From an uncultured Sediminibacterium sp. (GTDB lineage Bacteria > Bacteroidota > Bacteroidia > Chitinophagales > Chitinophagaceae): DNA of 64,000 nt. The stretch lies in contig NZ_CAMLMJ010000010.1 of NCBI RefSeq assembly GCF_946481145.1, positions 60,929 through 124,928 of the forward strand, written 5' to 3'. Under the pieces are notes generated by a model, which had not been told where the DNA came from, did no database searches, and was given only the letters and a program-made list of their open reading frames with translations. Below, piece after piece: positions 1 through 8,771 of this stretch (positions are counted from its first letter, which is position 1; each line of letters opens with the position of its first letter). The position numbers were made by a program, and so were the translations under genes.

Positions 1-1729
1 TATCTATGGCAATATCACATGGCTCGATACCATAAAACCATCCTCTCCAGAACCAGTCAAGATCCACTGCACTTGCATCTTCCATTGTACGGAACAGGTC
101 AGCAGGTGTAGGATGTTTAAATGCCCAGCGGCGTGCGTATTCGCGGAATGAGAAATCGAATAATTCTCTTCCCATAATGGTTTCACGGAGGATATTTAAA
201 CCAGTTGCTGGTTTTGCATAAGCATTAGGACCAAATTGAACGATGTTTTCGCTATTCGTCATAATTGGTTCCAATTGCTCTTTAGGAGCTTTCATATAAT
301 CCACAATACCCCAGGCTGGCCCACGGCGTGATGGAAATTTATTGTCCCACAGTTCTTCAGCAAGATATTCTACAAATGTATTCAAACCCTCATCCATCCA
401 TGTCCACTGACGCTCATCACTGTTCACGATCATGGGGAAGAAATTATGTCCTACTTCGTGAATGATTACACCAATCATTCCATTTTTGGTTGCTTCACTA
501 TAAGTGCCATCCGGATTTGTACGGCCATAGTTGAAACAAATCATTGGATATTCCATACCATTTGCTGCTTCAATACTTTGAGCAACAGGGTAAGGATAAG
601 GGATAGAGAACTTAGAATAAGACTTTATGGTATGCGCAACAATTTTAGTAGAATATTTACGGTATAAGCCATAGGCCTCTTTACCATAACCACTCATACA
701 CATGATTTTCTTGCCTTCTACATACGCAGGCATTGCATCCCACACATATTTACGGCTGGAGGTCCAGGCGAAATCACGCACATTGGTCGCTTTGTAAATC
801 CATGTTTTTTTCTGGGTGCTTTTACCCTGCTCTGCTTTTTTTGCTTCTTCCAGTGTTACAATTTCAACTGGTTCTTTAGCAGTTTGAGCTTTGTTCCAAC
901 GGGCAAGTTGAGCCGCAGTTAATACCTGAGGATAGTTCTGGCACTCACCTGTACTTAATACCACGTGGTCACCCGGAACGGTAATTTGTACATTGTAGTT
1001 ACCAAATGTGAGGGCAAACTCTCCTCTACCAGTAAACTGGTGGTTCTGCCATCCCTGAAAATCACTATACACACAAAGACGAGGAAACCACTGTGCCATG
1101 GTAAATAAAGCATTCCCATCTACCATTTCATAACCACCACGACCACCTTTTACCATACGATCTGATATTTTATAGGACCAGTCGAGGTTGAATACGAATT
1201 TCTGACCAGGCTTTAAGGCTGTGGGCAGATCAATACGCATCATGGTACGGTTGATGGTATATTTCAGGTTTTTGCCAGTGGCATCTGTGAGTTTGCTGAT
1301 GATATGGCCATAACCGTTATCGGTTTTATTCTCTTCCATCGCATCAAGCGCATTTACCGATACCTGACGCAATGAACTGGGATCATCGAATCCCGCATTT
1401 TTTTGAGAATTATGTTCATTTTCATCCAACTGAAGCCAGATATAAGTAAGTACATCCGGAGAGTTGTTATAGTAAGTAACTGTTTCGCTTCCTTTCAATT
1501 TAAAGTTGGCCTCATCAAGTTCAGCCTTGATATTGTAATCGGCCCTTTGCTGCCAGTATTTCGGGCCGGGGGCACCACTAGCGGTTCGATACTCATTGGG
1601 TGTTGGTAAAATGGTACCCAATTGTTCAAAGCGGTTGCCGTGATTGGATGTTGGATTATTCATGATATTCTGCGCCTGTGCAGAAACCATGAAAATTGAT
1701 CCAATCGCCAGTAAAGCAATTTTTTTCAT
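1..1729 (-). CDS. M1 family metallopeptidase, secreted (partial, C-terminus beyond left edge)
   Basis: Reading leftward from an ATG at 1729, the frame stays open to the window edge (about 576 codons), so the C-terminus is missing. Residues 1-20 form a Sec signal peptide ending in AQA-Q. The zinc site HEVGH lies at about residues 424-428 and the third ligand Glu follows 18 residues later in WMDEG (about 447), the HExxH-x18-E pattern of M1 aminopeptidases. GMEY at about 391 stands where the family has GxMEN. M1 enzymes cleave N-terminal residues from peptides; this one should act in the periplasm or outside the cell. The genes to the right encode a HupE-like membrane protein and a DUF6702 protein, possibly a functional set. 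The family call is secure; the substrate is unknown. Confidence 0.93.
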   Translation of the reverse strand, partial: MKKIALLAIGSIFMVSAQAQNIMNNPTSNHGNRFEQLGTILPTPNEYRTASGAPGPKYWQQRADYNIKAELDEANFKLKGSETVTYYNNSPDVLTYIWLQLDENEHNSQKNAGFDDPSSLRQVSVNALDAMEENKTDNGYGHIISKLTDATGKNLKYTINRTMMRIDLPTALKPGQKFVFNLDWSYKISDRMVKGGRGGYEMVDGNALFTMAQWFPRLCVYSDFQGWQNHQFTGRGEFALTFGNYNVQITVPGDHVVLSTGECQNYPQVLTAAQLARWNKAQTAKEPVEIVTLEEAKKAEQGKSTQKKTWIYKATNVRDFAWTSSRKYVWDAMPAYVEGKKIMCMSGYGKEAYGLYRKYSTKIVAHTIKSYSKFSIPYPYPVAQSIEAANGMEYPMICFNYGRTNPDGTYSEATKNGMIGVIIHEVGHNFFPMIVNSDERQWTWMDEGLNTFVEYLAEELWDNKFPSRRGPAWGIVDYMKAPKEQLEPIMTNSENIVQFGPNAYAKPATGLNILRETIMGRELFDFSFREYARRWAFKHPTPADLFRTMEDASAVDLDWFWRGWFYGIEPCDIAID

Positions 1730-1818
1730 CGGTTGGTATTTATGGTTTTGGTCTTATGGAATTGGCCCAAAAAATCATTTAAAACAATCATTATTCAGGC
1801 TTATTACATCTTTTGTTT

Positions 1819-2403
1819 TTACTGAGGAAATCTTTCTATTGCCATTAAAAGCGCAACTGCAAATGCTCCCCCGCTGATATAGAGAAGGAACTCCCTGCGA
1901 TTGCACTTCAAAAGATTGACGAATATAAATGAAATGATCAACATTGCCAGTACGATTACCAGTTGACCTACTTCCAAACCCACATTAAAGGCAAATAACT
2001 CCCAAATTATGGATGATTGGCGGCCTAACATGCTTTTCAGGTAGTTACTGAATCCCAGGCCATGTATTAAACCAAAAAATAATGCGAAGAAATAAATAAG
2101 CGGGAAACGGGACTTAAAATTGAATTTGGTCACAAAAAAGTTACTGATTGCCGTAATAACTATCGTGACTGGAATCAGGAACTCAATCCAGGTTATTGAA
2201 TAGTTTACAATATTAAATACACTCAAAGCCAGTGTTATGGAATGCCCGATGGTAAATGCAGTTACCAGTACCAGTAATTTTTTCCAGTCGGAGAACTGGT
2301 AGCGGATTGCCAATGCCACGATAAAGAGAATATGATCAACTCCAAGACTGCGGCTAACTATATGACCAAATCCTACTTCGAAATAAGCTAAAAACTGATC
2401 CAT
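1819..2403 (-). CDS. HupE/UreJ-like integral membrane protein
   Basis: A 194-residue, very hydrophobic protein with about six or seven membrane helices. It carries the signatures of the HupE/UreJ_2 family: GVDHILFIVAL near the N-terminus, TAFTIGHSITLALS in the second helix region, FGLIHGLGFS in the middle and FNVGLEVGQL near the end, with conserved His and Asp inside the helices. Some HupE/UreJ proteins are nickel permeases linked to hydrogenase or urease, but neither is present here, so a metal-transport role is inference. It is divergent from the DUF6702 gene (53 bp between starts) and lies just downstream of the M1 peptidase on the same strand. The start is an ATG at 2403. Confidence 0.82.
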   Translation of the reverse strand: MDQFLAYFEVGFGHIVSRSLGVDHILFIVALAIRYQFSDWKKLLVLVTAFTIGHSITLALSVFNIVNYSITWIEFLIPVTIVITAISNFFVTKFNFKSRFPLIYFFALFFGLIHGLGFSNYLKSMLGRQSSIIWELFAFNVGLEVGQLVIVLAMLIISFIFVNLLKCNRREFLLYISGGAFAVALLMAIERFPQ

Positions 2404-2456
2404 GGCTGATTTGAAAATTTATTATGACCTTTGTATTAGGAAAAGCTGAATAATAA

Positions 2457-2945
2457 ATGGTAAATATACTGATTCAATGGATGTTGGCAGGCATGCTTTC
2501 TATGGTTCATCCCTTTTTTATGTCGGTGATAGACATCAACCACAATAACAATGCGGCCTCACTGGAAATAAGTGTACGGGTGTTTACGGATGACCTTGAA
2601 AAAACGTTAGAAAAATTCAGTAAACAACAGTTTGATATCCAGAACCCCAAAGACAAACCCCTGGTAGAAAAGAGTTTATTGGCCTATATGACCGAGCACC
2701 TGAAGCTTAAAGTAAATGGCAAAGCTACCCGCTTTACCCTGGTTGGTTTTGAGCAGCAATTGGAAAGTACCTGGTGCTATTTTGAAATCGAAAAACAGCC
2801 GATAGTTAACCAGGTAGCGGTTGATTGCAGCTTATTGTACGACTATGAAACCAAACAGGTTAATATCATTCATGTAAAATCGAAAGGGATTCAGAAAACC
2901 TATAAGATGGATTATCCTAAACAGGATATTTCTTTTACCTTCTAA
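2457..2945 (+). CDS. DUF6702 family protein (exported)
   Basis: A 162-residue protein with a short hydrophobic N-terminal segment (about residues 4-22) followed by a soluble domain. The stretch HPFFMSVIDINHN, followed by LEISVRVFTDDLEKTLE, matches the DUF6702 family as I know it from Bacteroidota, where it is uncharacterised. The protein is probably anchored in, or exported across, the inner membrane. It is divergent from the HupE-like gene. A weak promoter-like GACCTTTG lies about 25 bp upstream of the ATG. Function is unknown; its position next to a HupE-like protein and an M1 peptidase is the main clue. Confidence 0.75.
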   Translation: MVNILIQWMLAGMLSMVHPFFMSVIDINHNNNAASLEISVRVFTDDLEKTLEKFSKQQFDIQNPKDKPLVEKSLLAYMTEHLKLKVNGKATRFTLVGFEQQLESTWCYFEIEKQPIVNQVAVDCSLLYDYETKQVNIIHVKSKGIQKTYKMDYPKQDISFTF

Positions 2946-3010
2946 GTTACTGTTACAATGTAGTTCTGTTCAGATAAATAAGTAATACGCTACGAGGTTA
3001 GCGTGGAATG

Positions 3011-3078
3011 GAACACGGATTATCATGATTTTCAAGATCTATCATGATAAATCCTGAAAATCATGATAATCTGCGTTC
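3011..3078. repeat. 68-bp palindromic repeat, copy 1
   Basis: The left end starts GAACACGGAT and the right end finishes ATCTGCGTTC, giving arms of about 28 bp around a TATCATGATA centre. A second 68-bp copy is at 36436-36503 and a shorter one at 12209-12260. Relative to the 36436 copy, GATTATC has become GATCTTC in both arms (paired change), and the central 24 bp are the exact reverse complement. Confidence 0.85.
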
Positions 3079-3084
3079 TATAAA

Positions 3085-3232
3085 TAGTGCATTTATTCAA
3101 ACAAAATATTTATTTAAGAACTGACTTTAAATTTTCTTATTCGCCCCATTTAATCCCATTAAAAGCAGAAAGTCTATAATAAGCACCAATCAAAGCTAGC
3201 AGCTAGAGGCTAGAAGCTCGCAGCCTATTTCC
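3085..3232 (+). repeat. Interspersed intergenic element, copy 1, with CTAG-type words at its 3' end
   Basis: The stretch begins TAGTGCATTTA, continues through AAATATTTATTTAAGAA and GACTTTAAATTTTC, and ends with AAAAGCAGAAAGT and AATAAGCACCAATCAAAGCT. It then runs into GCTAGCAGCTAGAGGCTAGA-type words. The same order of blocks recurs at 20385-20580, in reverse orientation at 53081-53270, and in part at 36504-36575. It lies between convergent genes and has no ORF. Confidence 0.75.
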
Positions 3233-3250
3233 CTCCATCCATTCATAACA

Positions 3251-4522
3251 TCAAGCAATATTGGACACAAGAATTTTGTCGATACGGTGCTGATCCATAT
3301 CAACAATTTCAAACTTGAACATTTTCCATTCCAGTGTGTCGCCTGTAACCGGAATTTTTTCGAGTTCATGGATGATAAATCCGGCCAGCGTATCAAAGTC
3401 GCGATCGCCTTCCATCATCCATTCTGTTTTGTCGAAATGACTCAGGAAATCATAAAATGGAATCTGGGCATCTACCAGATAGCTGCCATCTTCCCTTGGC
3501 GTTATTTCATAGGCCTCATCTTCTTCCTGTGGAATATCACCGACAATGGCTTCAAGGATATCATTCAAGGTTATTAATCCCAATACTGACCCATATTCAT
3601 CCACAATAAAACAATGGTGAATCTTTGTCTGCTTGAATTTCTCTAATACCTGGTAAGCAGTATTATTCTCGGGAACATACATGGCATCTTTCATCAGGTC
3701 GCTGATAGTGCTATCGGGCGCAGCAGCGAATAGATCCTTTAATGAAACCACTCCTTTTATATGATCAATGTCTTTTTCGCAGACCGGATACACCGAATGC
3801 ATATCTTCCATCACTTCCGACCTTACCTGCAATACGGTATCATCCACTTCCAACCAGATAATATCGCTTCTGTGCGTCATTAAGGAAGTAATGTTGCGGT
3901 CACTTAAGTGAAATACCCTTTCTATGATTTCCTGTTCTGCTTCCTCAATTGTTCCCTGTTCTGTTCCTTCGCTGATAATGGCCTTAATTTCCTCCTCAGT
4001 AACCTGGTTATCATTCGGCTTCATATTGAGTAAGCGTATGATCAGGTGCGAGGATTTTGTCAGCAACCAGATAAATGGATAAGTAATTATAGAAACGATT
4101 CTCATCGGACCAGCCACAGATTTGGCAATTCCTTCGGGGTTACTCAAACCGATTCTTTTAGGAACCAATTCGCCCAAAACAAGGGATAAATAAGTTACAA
4201 CAATTACAATTAATGTGGTGGCCACGGTACCTGCATAATCAACAGATACACCATACCCCATCAACCAGTTACTCAATGGTTCTTTAAATGTATCGCCGGA
4301 ATAAATACCGGTTAACACGCCTACAAGTGTAATGCCTATCTGGATGGTTGATAAAAAAGTATCGGGATGATTGGCAAGATCTAATGCCCTTTTGGCATCA
4401 GCATCACCTTTCGCAGCCTGGGCCTCAAGCCTTGCTTTACGGGCCGATACCAGCGCTATCTCTGCCATAGAGAAAAAGCCGTTCAGGATTATCAACCCAA
4501 GTATGATCAAGATTTCAGTCAT
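3251..4522 (-). CDS. Hemolysin-type CNNM/CorC membrane protein with CBS domains
   Basis: A 423-residue protein with three parts: an N-terminal DUF21 membrane domain (residues 1 to about 190, with about four helices, including GLIILNGFFSMAEIALVSA), a tandem CBS pair (about 205-325, SLMTHRSDIIWL through YGSVLGLITLNDILEAIVGDI), and a C-terminal CorC_HlyC domain (about 340-420, with DGSYLVDAQIP and FDTLAGFIIHELEKIP). Family members are linked to Mg2+/Co2+ or Na+ export rather than true haemolysis. The gene follows the glycosyltransferase by 16 bp on the same strand, so the three genes 3251-6858 probably form one unit. The start is an ATG at 4522. Confidence 0.9.
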   Translation of the reverse strand: MTEILIILGLIILNGFFSMAEIALVSARKARLEAQAAKGDADAKRALDLANHPDTFLSTIQIGITLVGVLTGIYSGDTFKEPLSNWLMGYGVSVDYAGTVATTLIVIVVTYLSLVLGELVPKRIGLSNPEGIAKSVAGPMRIVSIITYPFIWLLTKSSHLIIRLLNMKPNDNQVTEEEIKAIISEGTEQGTIEEAEQEIIERVFHLSDRNITSLMTHRSDIIWLEVDDTVLQVRSEVMEDMHSVYPVCEKDIDHIKGVVSLKDLFAAAPDSTISDLMKDAMYVPENNTAYQVLEKFKQTKIHHCFIVDEYGSVLGLITLNDILEAIVGDIPQEEDEAYEITPREDGSYLVDAQIPFYDFLSHFDKTEWMMEGDRDFDTLAGFIIHELEKIPVTGDTLEWKMFKFEIVDMDQHRIDKILVSNIA

Positions 4523-4538
4523 AATGTTATCAGTTCAA

Positions 4539-6203
4539 TTATCTTCCATCCAAGTCTATTAAAACATAGGGTATGGTTTCTTTATCCCTTGTTTTTGGGT
4601 TAAGAAATGGAAGACTTAACATACTCACGCCGTAATATGTTCCCTCAAATATAGTATTCAGGTCGGGAAACCGCTGTTTAAGGGCTGGAAGACTTTCTTT
4701 TTTCGTAAGTAAGATATCTGTAGCATGAATTTGGGCGCTATCTGTAATATGCTTAAAAATGCGTTTCCCGTAAAAATGCAATGCCCGGCTCTCATCGATA
4801 TTATATTGAACAACCTTTGTTTTATCCACCTTCTTTTCCTCCAGTACGGCTGCTACTGTATTACCTAACTGGTACTTGAGTAATTGCGGATAAAAACCTG
4901 ATACCAAACAAAGGTTTACACCAATGACAGTAAAAAGGGCCATTTGCAATAGTTTGGGTAATTGCTGAAATGGTTTAATCAGCAGGAACAAATAGCAGAC
5001 CAGTCCGGTTATGGCCAATATTTTGATGACCAGGTGCATGGCAGGAAAAGGCCAGATCATTAATGCCACAGCGGCAATCCATAATAAGAGAAATAGTATG
5101 AGATGTACCCAATATAAAATATTGGTTAATGTTTTATAATTTTTCTCAAAGAGCAGCTGGTAAATAGTTCTTGCAGTCACTATTGCGGCCAATGGAAGCA
5201 CTACGAAAATATAATGGGGTAATTGAGCCTGACTTCTTGCCAGGATACAATATGTGACGATAAACCCTCCGGTACTGATCCACTCCTCTCCTTTTTCGAT
5301 CCTGAATTTTTGTTGTATCAGTTTACGAATGGTGAAGATTAATCCGAGTAAGAAAAAAATGATCCAGGGTAAAAAACTCCAGAGCATATTTTCCAGGAGG
5401 AAGGTAAAATGATTCATTTCATTATAAACATTCTCACCTGTGTACCTTCCAAAGCTTTGGGTCCAATAGTAAAAACGCAATCCGGATTGAATGGCCCTTC
5501 CATGAAAAACTTTACCGGGTTCGAGATCGTACTGCTGGTAGAGGCCAATACTCATAGGAACGAGTAAAATTGCCACTACGATTAATCCAATAATGTATTC
5601 CCAACGAAAAAACTGTTTCCATTCTCTTCTCAAAACAAAATGCGGTACAAAGGCAAATACAGGCACCATTAAAGCGATTGGGCCTTTGGTCATCATGCCC
5701 CCGGCAATCGCGATAAAACCAAGTAATAAATGTTTCCATTGGTTGGATTGGTACCAGGCGGCCAATTGCCATAAACTGAATGTTACCCAACCCAGCAGCA
5801 TGGTATCACAACGAACATCATGCGCCATTAAAAAAACAGCCTGTGATGCTGCTAATACAATGGCTGAAAGTTGAGCGATGGTTTTATGGTAAAATATAGA
5901 TGCCAGTCTGTAAGTGGCATAAATACCCAGTAACAACATGAGTACAGAAGGGATACGATAAGCCCAATCGTGAATGCCAAACAAACGAAGACTTTGTGAG
6001 GATAGCCAGAACAACATGGGAGGCTTATCCAGGTAATCCATTCCCAGGTCATACAATTTAAGATATGACCCATTCTCCAGCATTTCCCTGCTCATTGATG
6101 CATATTGTGCCGCATCAATATCTATAACGGGTATTTGCCACATGGAGATAATGTACACCACCACGCAGGAGGATAAAATAAAACCAAACAATCTGTTATT
6201 CAT
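4539..6203 (-). CDS. Glycosyltransferase family 39 / ArnT-like membrane protein
   Basis: A 554-residue multi-pass protein with roughly ten to twelve helices. After the first helix comes an acidic periplasmic loop (VIDIDAAQYASMSREML, Asp at 28 and 30), then LDKPPMLFW. These are hallmarks of the GT-C fold PMT/ArnT family, which transfers a sugar from a polyprenyl-phosphate donor to lipid A, protein or another lipid on the outer face of the inner membrane. The C-terminal part is a small soluble domain. The start overlaps the PAP2 phosphatase gene by 8 bp, so the two are probably translationally coupled. That pairing fits a polyprenyl-phosphate-sugar pathway, with the phosphatase recycling the carrier (inference). 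The acceptor is unknown. Confidence 0.88.
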   Translation of the reverse strand: MNNRLFGFILSSCVVVYIISMWQIPVIDIDAAQYASMSREMLENGSYLKLYDLGMDYLDKPPMLFWLSSQSLRLFGIHDWAYRIPSVLMLLLGIYATYRLASIFYHKTIAQLSAIVLAASQAVFLMAHDVRCDTMLLGWVTFSLWQLAAWYQSNQWKHLLLGFIAIAGGMMTKGPIALMVPVFAFVPHFVLRREWKQFFRWEYIIGLIVVAILLVPMSIGLYQQYDLEPGKVFHGRAIQSGLRFYYWTQSFGRYTGENVYNEMNHFTFLLENMLWSFLPWIIFFLLGLIFTIRKLIQQKFRIEKGEEWISTGGFIVTYCILARSQAQLPHYIFVVLPLAAIVTARTIYQLLFEKNYKTLTNILYWVHLILFLLLWIAAVALMIWPFPAMHLVIKILAITGLVCYLFLLIKPFQQLPKLLQMALFTVIGVNLCLVSGFYPQLLKYQLGNTVAAVLEEKKVDKTKVVQYNIDESRALHFYGKRIFKHITDSAQIHATDILLTKKESLPALKQRFPDLNTIFEGTYYGVSMLSLPFLNPKTRDKETIPYVLIDLDGR

Positions 6204-6837
6204 GAGGTGCAGATATAGAGGGTTGATTGATCTGAATCAATCCGACTTTATTGTTATAATATTTTGCGGTAAGGGTTCCGATGCCGAGTCCTAGTAATGC
6301 TCCTACTAAAACATCAACTGGATAATGAACGCCCACATAAACCTGGGCATAGCTAATGGTAGCGGCCCATACAAATAACCACCTGGTCCATTTACCCATA
6401 AAATGCCTGGTGGTTAAATACACAAAAACGGCAAATCCAAAATGATTGGTTGCATGAGATGAAGTGAAACTGAAACCACCTGAACAATGTTCGAGTAATA
6501 AACGCATTTTTCCAACCAGGGTTTCTTCGTTACAAGGGCGAATCCTCGCAAACCATTTTTTTACCAATGAGCTGCTGGCCTGATCGGTAAGGGTTACATT
6601 GATAATGGCAAATAATATCCAGCTCCAGCCCTGTTTACCAAAATTTATGAGTGCGAATACGATGAGAAACAGGTATAATGGAACCCATAATTCTGAGTCG
6701 CGCCAAAGTGGTAAAACGGTATCCAGTATAGGATTAGTAAATACGGTATTGATTTGCAGGAATAACCAGGTATCAAGCCCCAGTATCCATTCGAGTATTC
6801 GCTGGAAAAATTGTTGGAGTAAGAATGAGTTGGCCAT
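6196..6837 (-). CDS. PAP2-family membrane phosphatase
   Basis: About 213 residues from the ATG at 6837; an in-frame ATG at 6858 would add seven residues, but the shorter start gives a more normal N-terminus. The three phosphatase motifs are visible: KKWFARIRP (K-x6-RP), FTSSHATNH in place of PSGH, and YVGVHYPVDVLVGALLG (R/Y-x5-H-x3-D type) near the C-terminus, between about six membrane helices. PAP2 enzymes remove phosphate from lipid phosphates such as undecaprenyl pyrophosphate, phosphatidate or lipid A. The 8-bp overlap with the ArnT-like gene downstream suggests a shared envelope-glycolipid job. The first base of motif 1's arginine context is intact, so it should be active. Confidence 0.87.
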   Translation of the reverse strand: MANSFLLQQFFQRILEWILGLDTWLFLQINTVFTNPILDTVLPLWRDSELWVPLYLFLIVFALINFGKQGWSWILFAIINVTLTDQASSSLVKKWFARIRPCNEETLVGKMRLLLEHCSGGFSFTSSHATNHFGFAVFVYLTTRHFMGKWTRWLFVWAATISYAQVYVGVHYPVDVLVGALLGLGIGTLTAKYYNNKVGLIQINQPSISAPHE

Positions 6838-6914
6838 TATTGGATAAAGATAATACAATCTATGTTTTACACAGGTCAGCAGGAATTAATGATCATTGCT
6901 TAATTTTAAATACC

Positions 6915-7469
6915 ATGACCCTGTGGCTAAAAATATCCCTCTTATGTATATGCATAGTTTGCTGTAAAGTTGCCTATTCCTCTTATACTGAAGTGCAGGA
7001 TACTGCTTTAAATCGTGCCATTCTGGAAAAGGTATTATTCAAGGAATATCGTTATGGTTGGGTTGTCGTTAACCATTCAGCTTCCAATGATATGATACAG
7101 TCATTTAATGAGCCAATAACCCGGTACAGGAACTTTTACAATAAGCTATCCGATCATTTCAACCTTGGTGAAAAAACACTTGTCGACATACTTCAACAAA
7201 ATAACTACAAGCTCAATTTTTCCACCTTGAGTAGTCGGATCAAATTAGTTGAACCTCCCAGACACGGTAAATGGATTCATTATTACGATAGTTTATCACA
7301 CAAGTATAATCGCCCCATCATAACATCAACGACCATCTTATTAAATGATGCGCAGGATCTTTGTCTGGTGTTTTTTCATGCTTTTCAGTCTGGTGGCTCT
7401 TCTGCTTTACTAACAAAAAAACAAGGCCTATGGGAACTCTCCTATTATGGCGCTGAATGGTTTGAGTAG
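6915..7469 (+). CDS. Hypothetical exported protein
   Basis: From the ATG at 6915 the product has 184 residues. The open frame reaches back to 6825, but that would overlap the PAP2 start, and residues after 6915 give a clear hydrophobic signal segment (MTLWLKISLLCICIVCC), possibly a lipoprotein or cleaved signal. The mature part is soluble and mixed alpha/beta (KWIHYYDSLSHKYNRPIITS, LCLVFFHAFQSGGSSALLTK). I do not recognise the family. It is transcribed divergently from the PAP2 gene and followed by another small exported protein, 105 bp away. Confidence 0.6.
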   Translation: MTLWLKISLLCICIVCCKVAYSSYTEVQDTALNRAILEKVLFKEYRYGWVVVNHSASNDMIQSFNEPITRYRNFYNKLSDHFNLGEKTLVDILQQNNYKLNFSTLSSRIKLVEPPRHGKWIHYYDSLSHKYNRPIITSTTILLNDAQDLCLVFFHAFQSGGSSALLTKKQGLWELSYYGAEWFE

Positions 7470-7574
7470 GTACGCTTATTCAAACAAACTCATTATCAGA
7501 CTGTTATTTATTAAGCGCCCCATTTTAACAAATAGCCCCTTGCAGGAATCAAACAAATCGCGTAATTTTCTACT

Positions 7575-7940
7575 ATGAAAACTACACTGCTACTTATTGC
7601 CATAATGCTTTTGGGGACCACCGCTATTGGTCAATCGAAAGAAGCCAACAAAGTGCTTGACAGGAAATCTTTCTTTGAACAAAATAATAAGTTTAGCAAA
7701 CCAATAACTATATCTCCTCAATTATTGAATAAGCAGAAAACTGAGAAGCGGCAAATGAATCTTGCGGATCTCAATTTATTTTATTCACCGGAGAAAAACA
7801 GTATCCCGGTTTGGTCGCCAGATAGCAATTATGTTTACAATATGCCTGGCACACATGCATTTGACAGATCAAAATATAAAGTAAGGGCAACTTTTGTGGG
7901 AGTAAAAATTGAAGATAAAGCTGCTAAGACTGAAAAATAA
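7575..7940 (+). CDS. Small hypothetical exported protein
   Basis: A 121-residue protein with a clear Sec signal peptide (MKTTLLLIAIMLLGTTAIGQ, cleavage near residue 19). The mature part is short, basic and low in hydrophobicity, with NLADLNLFYSPEKN, VWSPDSNYVYNMPG and a Lys-rich tail. No family recognised. It ends 4 bp before the convergent methyltransferase gene, leaving no room for a separate terminator. The start ATG at 7575 follows an AT-rich stretch. Confidence 0.6.
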   Translation: MKTTLLLIAIMLLGTTAIGQSKEANKVLDRKSFFEQNNKFSKPITISPQLLNKQKTEKRQMNLADLNLFYSPEKNSIPVWSPDSNYVYNMPGTHAFDRSKYKVRATFVGVKIEDKAAKTEK

Positions 7941-7944
7941 TTCC

Positions 7945-8688
7945 TTAATTTTTTCTTGCAATAATAATCATCCTGGGTGAATGATTTACATCATACCTAC
8001 CAAGTTGGTAATCACCAAAGACCTCCTGCACCTGCATTCCCTGGTATGACATCATATCAGTAAAGTCACCCAACGAAAATTTAGCTACACGTTCTGTATA
8101 TAAATGATGAGGACTGGTATGTGTCCGATCGGTTATCTGTATCTGTTTAAAAAAATGTTCTTCATCCTGCCATTTGGTTATATGAAAAGATACATCCCCT
8201 ATATCTGCTTTGAATGATTTTGCCAAATGGTTTTCTGCATAATGCACATTCAGGTAATCGATGATAAAGAACCCTCCTTTTTTTATACTCTGGCTGATGG
8301 TTCTTATAGCATTATCATGTTCCCTTCTGGTTCTAAAATAGCCAAAACTGGTAAAAAAATTGAAAGCAAAATCATAATAATTTACCCTGAAAGGCAAACG
8401 CATATCATGCTGGTAAAAATGCAGATTTTCTGTTTCTTCTTTTTTTGCAGCGGCAATGGATGCTGCTGAGAGGTCAATTCCGGTAACATCATATCCCATT
8501 TCGGCGAGTACCTTGCTATGGCGGCCCTTTCCGCAGGCCACATCGAGCATAAATGCATCAGGAGCAGGCCGGAGATAGTTAATAAGGGTATCTATAAATG
8601 CTAATGCCTCCTGATCGTCCCTATGCTGGTACAATAAATGATAATAATGAGAATTAAACCAATCCTTAAACCACGCTTTGTCCGGCAT
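7945..8688 (-). CDS. Class I SAM-dependent methyltransferase
   Basis: About 247 residues from the ATG at 8688. The frame continues to a TTG at 8709, but that codon lies inside a TAATTTTG promoter box, so 8688 is preferred. SAM-binding motif I is MLDVACGKGRHSKVLAEMG, followed by VTGIDLS (acidic ribose-binding end of beta 2) and FNFFTSFGYF (motif IV region). This is a Methyltransf_25/UbiE-like fold; the substrate is not evident. The family is common in Bacteroidota as a stand-alone gene beginning with a Trp-rich WFKDWFNSHYYHLLY segment, seen here. It is divergent from glmM, with 83 bp between the two starts. Confidence 0.85.
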   Translation of the reverse strand: MPDKAWFKDWFNSHYYHLLYQHRDDQEALAFIDTLINYLRPAPDAFMLDVACGKGRHSKVLAEMGYDVTGIDLSAASIAAAKKEETENLHFYQHDMRLPFRVNYYDFAFNFFTSFGYFRTRREHDNAIRTISQSIKKGGFFIIDYLNVHYAENHLAKSFKADIGDVSFHITKWQDEEHFFKQIQITDRTHTSPHHLYTERVAKFSLGDFTDMMSYQGMQVQEVFGDYQLGRYDVNHSPRMIIIARKN

Positions 8689-8706
8689 AAAAACACTTTG
8701 ATGGCA

Positions 8707-8714
8707 CAAAATTA
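8707..8714 (-). promoter_or_regulatory. -7 promoter box for the methyltransferase
   Basis: TAATTTTG on the minus strand matches the Bacteroidota -7 consensus TAnnTTTG, 18 bp upstream of the ATG at 8688. It overlaps the alternative TTG start and so argues against it. Confidence 0.5.
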
Positions 8715-8743
8715 CATCAAGCAGGCTTACAAAAATTTTGAAT

Positions 8744-8751
8744 TATGTTTG
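8744..8751 (+). promoter_or_regulatory. -7 promoter box for glmM
   Basis: TATGTTTG matches TAnnTTTG exactly and is followed by C, as is common. An in-frame ATG at 8745 lies inside the box, so translation must begin at 8772. Confidence 0.6.
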
Positions 8752-8771
8752 CAGCCGCTAAAACCCCAAAC

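Larger units (their letters stand above)
2946..3250. other. Repeat-filled gap between convergent genes
   Basis: No coding potential seen. The gap holds a 68-bp palindrome (3011-3078), an interspersed core element (3085-3195) and CTAG-type word repeats (3196-3232). All are described separately. Confidence 0.7.

Noticed and set aside
8745..8771. N-terminal extension of glmM from the ATG at 8745
   Set aside because: That ATG is part of the TATGTTTG promoter box, and the extra nine residues are not conserved in GlmM proteins.
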